Origin: Planctomycetia bacterium | Lineage (GTDB): Bacteria > Planctomycetota > Planctomycetia > Gemmatales > Gemmataceae | Assembly: GCA_025356615.1 (NCBI GenBank) | Contig: JANXSH010000892.1 | Location: forward strand, 1-8,441 | Reading direction: 5' to 3' | DNA length: 8,441 nucleotides | In this document: piece by piece, positions 5,813 to 8,441 of the stretch | Layout of the letters: every line of letters starts with the position of its first letter | Position numbering within the stretch: position 1 is the first letter of the stretch | Program-made: the position numbers and the translations under genes | The notes under the pieces: generated by a model | Told to the model about the DNA's origin: nothing | Databases searched by the model: none | Seen by the model: the letters and a program-made list of their open reading frames with translations, nothing else

Positions 5813-8374
5813 ATGGCGGTCTCGCTCATGTCGGCCCCGAATGATGACGCTCCGAGTCTGCACGAGGTGCTGCGGGATGAAAGCCCGTGGCGGTCGCCGC
5901 TCCTCGGGATCGCCGGCGCGTTCACGGCGGGGATCGTCCTCGATCGCTTTGCCCCCGTCGGCTACGGCTTCAGCCTGTTGGCGGCGGGATGCGCCTTGCT
6001 CGCGTTCGTCGTCGCGCAGGTCGGCGGGAAGACTCGGCTCGCGATGGTCTACCTCGCGCTGGCTCTGGTGGCGCTCGGGGCGGCACACCACCACTATCGT
6101 CACCTCCTCGCCGACGACGACATCGGCCACCTCGCGGGTCGCAAACCCACCCCGATCCGACTCGTCGGCGTCCTCGAGGAGGAGCCTCGGCGGATGAGCG
6201 GTGATGCCGACTCGAGTCCGTCGTCGCTCCTGCGGTCTCGGCCCCGCTCGGCCTCGGCGACGACCATTCTCAGCGTCGTCGCGGTCTACGAAGAGGGCAA
6301 GCGACGACCGGCCTCGGGCAGCGCCCGGCTCGTCGTCGCCGGGACGACGGATGCCATCCTCCTCTCGGGGCTGCACGCGGGCGACGAGATCGACGTGCGC
6401 GGGCAACTCCTGGGCATCGACCCGCCCGCGAATCCGGGGGAATTCGACACCCGGCTCTACTGGGCCGATCGCGGCGTCCACGCGGTCGTCCGCGTCAAGC
6501 AAGAAGGGGAGGCGATAACGCTCCTCCGAACCGGCTGGCACCTGTCGCCGAACGGCTGGATGGGCCGAATACGCGAGGCGGGGCATCGCCTGCTCGACGA
6601 GCGGCTCGCCGACCATGCCGGGGCGCGCGGCCTGGCCCGCGCCTTGCTCCTGGGCGAAGGCGCGCCCATGACTCCCGACGAATGGGCGAAGTACGTCCGA
6701 ACGGGCGTCATCCACGTCCTCGCCATCTCGGGGCAACACCTCGTCGTCGTGGCCGCCTTCCTGTGGATCATTGCCCGGCTTTTCCGCATCCGTCCCCGCT
6801 CCGCCGCCGTCTTCGTCACCCTCATCCTCATCGGCTACGCGCTACTGACCGGAGGTCGGCCCCCCGCCATGCGTTCCGCCGTTGGCGCTGCGGTCCTGTG
6901 CGGCGGGATCCTGCTGCGCCGACCCATCCTCCCTGCGAACCTGCTGTCGGCCGCGTGGCTAGTCGTCGTCCTGTTGCAGCCGGGCGACGCCTTCGACACG
7001 GGGAATCAGCTCTCCTTCACCTGCGTCGCCATCCTGGCCTGGATCATTCCCGTCGTCCTGGCACGCCCGAACGATGAGATGGAGCGCCTCATCGACTCGA
7101 CGCGCTCCCCCGTACAGAAATTCCTCCGCTGGGCAGGGGGACTATTCCGCGACAGTTACCTTCTCACCGGAGTCATCTGGCTCGCCATCCTGCCGTTGGT
7201 CGCCTGTCACACCGGGCTGATCGCCCCGGCGGGGCTGCTCCTGGGGCCGCCGCTCGGGTTCCTGACCTCCGTCGCCCTGCTGTTCGGCTTCGCCCTCCTG
7301 CTCGTCGGCGGCTGGGCGGGGCCGCTCGCCGTGCCGCTGGTCCACGTCGTCGCCTGGTGTCTCCTGGCCTGCGAGTGGCTCGTGGATCGGGCCGACGCGG
7401 TGAACCTGCATCTGCCGATCGGCGTGTTTCCCTGGTGGCTCGCCACCCTGTCGAGCGTCGGACTCTGGTTGCTCTTCGTCGAGCCGAGGTTACGCCTGTC
7501 GCGCCGATGGCTCCTGCCCGCTGGTCTTGCCTGGCTGTGCCTCGCGCTCGTGGCGATGCCCGGCGCTCGGGCGACCGGAGAGCTACGATGCACGTTCCTC
7601 GCGGTCGGTCACGGCAGTTGTGTCGTGCTGATCTTGCCCGATGGTCGGGTCGTCCTGCACGACGCGGGGAGCCTGCGCGGACCGGATGTCGCGTCCCGGA
7701 TCATCGCGCCGTACCTGTGGTCGCAGGGCGTCCGGCGCATTGATGACGTGATCCTGTCCCATGCCGACCTCGACCACTTCAACGGCCTTGCGGGTTTACT
7801 GGAGCGTTTCCCCGTGGGCCGAGTATTGCTCTCGGAATCGTTCGCGCGAAAGGACAACCGACCCGTGCGGGCGACCCTCGACCTATGCGAGCGCCACGGC
7901 GTGCCGGTTGTCACGGTGCGGCGCGGCGACCGCCTCGACCTCGACGCGGCGCAACTGACGGTCCTCCATCCGCCCCCGGACTTTGGCGGCGCGAACGAGA
8001 ACGCCCGCAGCGTTGTCGTCGAAGTGCGCCACGCGGGCAACACCATCCTCCTGACCGGCGACCTCGAAGGCGAAGGACTCGCCGAGTTGCTTCGCCAGTC
8101 GCCCCGGCCAGCCGATGTCATGCAGGCTCCCCATCACGGCTCGCACCGGCTGGATGTGCGGCCGCTATTGCAATGGGCCACCCCCGGCCTCGTTGTCTCG
8201 GGGCAGGGGCCGTCGCGGCGAGTCGGCGGGGGGCCGACCTTGTACGAAGAACAGGGTGTTCCGCTGTGGACGACGCACGATCACGGCGCGGTGACACTCA
8301 CCAGCCGGGCCGGATCGCTGTCGGCACAAACGTTTTCGACCCGACTGGTGCGGCCGCTTTCCGCTGCCCCCTGA
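5813..8374 (+). CDS. comEC: ComEC/Rec2 family DNA-uptake channel protein
   Basis: This 853-residue inner-membrane protein should carry single-stranded transforming DNA into the cytoplasm. Three N-terminal membrane segments (about 30-44, 50-68, 73-91) precede the DUF4131/OB-like region, which ends in the typical ANPGEFDTRLYWADRGVHA (from 206). The Competence domain follows: RALLLGEG, then GVIHVLAISGQHL (ISGQH at 305-309), GGRPPAMR (347-354) and many hydrophobic helices up to about 580. The C-terminal metallo-beta-lactamase-like domain (about 590-800) keeps H650-x-D652-x-D654-H655, D750 in LLTGD, and H774-H775-G-S, so it is probably an active nuclease. Two variants stand out: Q308 where ISGLH is common, and FLAVGHGSC (595-603) where FLDVGQGDA is common. 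I believe both occur in planctomycetes. Starts at 5813 and 5828 are both possible; neither has a clear ribosome site. The 131-base gap to the divergent Uma2 gene must hold its promoter, which I could not identify with confidence. Confidence 0.95.
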   Translation: MAVSLMSAPNDDAPSLHEVLRDESPWRSPLLGIAGAFTAGIVLDRFAPVGYGFSLLAAGCALLAFVVAQVGGKTRLAMVYLALALVALGAAHHHYRHLLADDDIGHLAGRKPTPIRLVGVLEEEPRRMSGDADSSPSSLLRSRPRSASATTILSVVAVYEEGKRRPASGSARLVVAGTTDAILLSGLHAGDEIDVRGQLLGIDPPANPGEFDTRLYWADRGVHAVVRVKQEGEAITLLRTGWHLSPNGWMGRIREAGHRLLDERLADHAGARGLARALLLGEGAPMTPDEWAKYVRTGVIHVLAISGQHLVVVAAFLWIIARLFRIRPRSAAVFVTLILIGYALLTGGRPPAMRSAVGAAVLCGGILLRRPILPANLLSAAWLVVVLLQPGDAFDTGNQLSFTCVAILAWIIPVVLARPNDEMERLIDSTRSPVQKFLRWAGGLFRDSYLLTGVIWLAILPLVACHTGLIAPAGLLLGPPLGFLTSVALLFGFALLLVGGWAGPLAVPLVHVVAWCLLACEWLVDRADAVNLHLPIGVFPWWLATLSSVGLWLLFVEPRLRLSRRWLLPAGLAWLCLALVAMPGARATGELRCTFLAVGHGSCVVLILPDGRVVLHDAGSLRGPDVASRIIAPYLWSQGVRRIDDVILSHADLDHFNGLAGLLERFPVGRVLLSESFARKDNRPVRATLDLCERHGVPVVTVRRGDRLDLDAAQLTVLHPPPDFGGANENARSVVVEVRHAGNTILLTGDLEGEGLAELLRQSPRPADVMQAPHHGSHRLDVRPLLQWATPGLVVSGQGPSRRVGGGPTLYEEQGVPLWTTHDHGAVTLTSRAGSLSAQTFSTRLVRPLSAAP

Positions 8375-8441
8375 GCCATTGGTATCTCCCTTGCCAGCGA
8401 TTTGGGCCAAGAAAGAATGACTGGCGGCGAACAGGCGAAAC

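Noticed and set aside
5792..6739. 315-codon minus-strand frame opposite the N-terminal part of comEC
   Set aside because: ComEC is unambiguous over the same bases; the antisense product is Arg/Glu/Pro-rich low-complexity with no domain.
8375..8441. Possible comEC terminator from GCCAG and CTGGC in the last 67 bases
   Set aside because: The arms are only 5 bases and far apart, with no T-tract; the window ends before anything more can be seen.

Overview
The window (8441 bases) looks like chromosomal DNA of a high-GC planctomycete, probably of the Gemmata/Isosphaera type. This is an inference from gene content and style: a Uma2-family nuclease, a TIGR04255-family protein, a planctomycete-like ComEC with AVGHG in place of DVGQGD, a secreted Lys/Asp-rich protein of unknown function, and strong Shine-Dalgarno sites at some genes but not others. 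There is no rRNA or tRNA gene, CRISPR array or transposase.

Layout, left to right. (1) 62-1705 (+): an exported protein of unknown function, followed by a perfect 28-bp palindrome (1718-1745) that can act as a terminator. (2) 1770-2978 (+): a sulfatase/alkaline-phosphatase-superfamily protein that has lost the residues needed for catalysis and carries a long acidic insertion; a second terminator-like hairpin follows at 2983-3024. (3) 2979-3258: a 280-base gap without a convincing gene, holding several short direct and inverted repeats and a possible promoter next to the following start codon. (4) 3259-4962 (+): three tightly packed genes whose ends and starts overlap by 1 and 8 bases. They encode a TIGR04255-family protein, a 174-aa protein with a GWNG motif, and a 155-aa protein with an NYPHSE motif. 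None has an assigned function. (5) 4977-5681 (-): a Uma2-type predicted PD-(D/E)XK endonuclease, convergent with the cassette and only 14 bases from it, with a good sigma-70-like promoter. (6) 5813-8374 (+): a full-length ComEC/Rec2 DNA-uptake channel with its C-terminal metallo-beta-lactamase domain. The last 67 bases (8375-8441) show nothing I can support.

How they may work together. The three-gene cassette is clearly one translationally coupled unit. Its first gene appears lower in GC than the flanking genes, which suggests acquired DNA. The other genes look like independent transcription units. The best candidate for an undescribed system is the cassette. The most unusual single protein is the catalytically degenerate sulfatase-like one.
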